DNA from: Bacteroidales bacterium
Lineage (GTDB): Bacteria > Bacteroidota > Bacteroidia > Bacteroidales > UBA932
Assembly (NCBI GenBank): GCA_009784635.1
Contig: WRBG01000137.1
Location: 1-5,187 of the forward strand
DNA: 5,187 bases
Direction: 5' to 3'
A model generated the notes under the pieces. It made no database searches. It was not told the origin of the DNA and saw nothing but the letters and a program-made list of their open reading frames with translations. Of the stretch, positions 4,860-5,187 are shown in pieces. The translations under genes and the position numbers were made by a program. Each line of letters opens with the position of its first letter. Position 1 is the first letter of the stretch.

Positions 4860-5132
4860 ATGGCTCATAAAAAAGGAGTCGGCAGTTCTAAGAACGGCCG
4901 CGAATCACATAGCAAACGACTTGGTGTTAAGTTATTTGGAGGGCAAGTAGCTAAAGCCGGAAATATTTTGGTGCGCCAACGAGGTACGGTACACTGTGCA
5001 GGCGAAAACGTAGGCATGGGACGGGACCATACCCTGTATGCCCTAATTGACGGAGTTGTTTACTTCCGCAAAAAAGCAGACAACAAATCTTTTATATCCA
5101 TACAGCCTTTTGCCGCAAAAGCTCAGGCGTAG
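4860..5132 (+). CDS. rpmA: 50S ribosomal protein L27
   Basis: This 90-residue protein is L27, which sits by the peptidyl transferase centre, where its N-terminal tail reaches toward the P-site tRNA. It starts MAHKKGVGSSKNGRESHSKR, the conserved tail and first loop, followed by LGVKLFGGQ (21-29), VRQRGT (38-43) and GENVGMGRDHTLYAL (48-62). The N-terminus begins directly with the mature MAHKKG form, without the cleaved leader found in Firmicutes. The start is 6 bases after the rplU stop, and the stop TAG directly adjoins the serS ATG. The C-terminal tail after residue 82 (PFAAKAQA) is the least family-like part. Confidence 0.97.
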   Translation: MAHKKGVGSSKNGRESHSKRLGVKLFGGQVAKAGNILVRQRGTVHCAGENVGMGRDHTLYALIDGVVYFRKKADNKSFISIQPFAAKAQA

Positions 5133-5187
5133 ATGCTGACCTTAAAAATAATTCGCGAACAAACCCAAGAGGTGGCTGCGCGGCTGT
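5133..5187 (+). CDS. serS: Seryl-tRNA synthetase, first 18 codons (runs off the right edge)
   Basis: Translation of the final 55 bases gives MLTLKIIREQTQEVAARL, matching the start of bacterial SerRS (M-L-x-x-K-x-I-R-E-x-x-x-x-V), where the long N-terminal coiled-coil arm that binds tRNA-Ser begins. The ATG directly follows the rpmA stop codon with no gap, indicating one transcript and coupled translation. The rplU-rpmA-serS order, which I recall from Bacteroidales, supports the call. Only the extreme N-terminus is visible, so the catalytic motifs cannot be checked. Confidence 0.82.
   Translation, partial: MLTLKIIREQTQEVAARL

Overview
The window reads as chromosomal DNA of a Bacteroidetes bacterium, probably order Bacteroidales. 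Three things point there. Promoters follow the Bacteroidetes -33/-7 pattern (TTTG, about 19-21 bases, TAnnTTTG). Start codons lack obvious Shine-Dalgarno sequences. The right end carries rplU-rpmA-serS, an order I associate with Bacteroidales. No species call is possible from this much sequence.

Left part (1-958, minus strand, AT-rich): the end of an insertion sequence carrying the N-terminal half of an ISAon1-type transposase abuts the stop codon of a complete yefM-yoeB type II toxin-antitoxin operon. The antitoxin promoter holds an inverted repeat with two GTAC cores 12 bp apart between its -33 and -7 boxes. This matches the known YefM-YoeB operator geometry and implies autorepression. The transposase start codon lies in a hairpin whose 5' arm overlaps the likely transposase -7 box. 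Only transcripts reading in from the toxin side would contain the complete hairpin.

Middle part (1114-4386): a plus-strand gene for a secreted, PA-domain M28 zinc peptidase runs divergently from the toxin-antitoxin operon. It converges tail to tail, with a 17-bp coding overlap, on a minus-strand pair: a P-loop ATPase-like protein with a winged-helix end, and ubiX (flavin prenyltransferase). The pair is joined by an ATGA overlap, so co-translation is likely. The ATPase-like protein has degenerate Walker A and B motifs.

Right part (4407-5187, plus strand): a strong Bacteroidetes-type promoter and a leader of about 85 nt with a stem-loop precede rplU (L21), rpmA (L27) and the first 18 codons of serS (seryl-tRNA synthetase), which runs off the window. 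The rplU promoter is packed back to back with a possible promoter for the divergent ATPase-like gene.

The best leads are regulatory: the transposase start-codon hairpin fed by an adjacent toxin-antitoxin operon, the antitoxin operator, and a possible frameshift site in the transposase gene. The ATPase-like protein linked to ubiX is the most unusual protein. I see no CRISPR array, tRNA, rRNA or clear intrinsic terminator.
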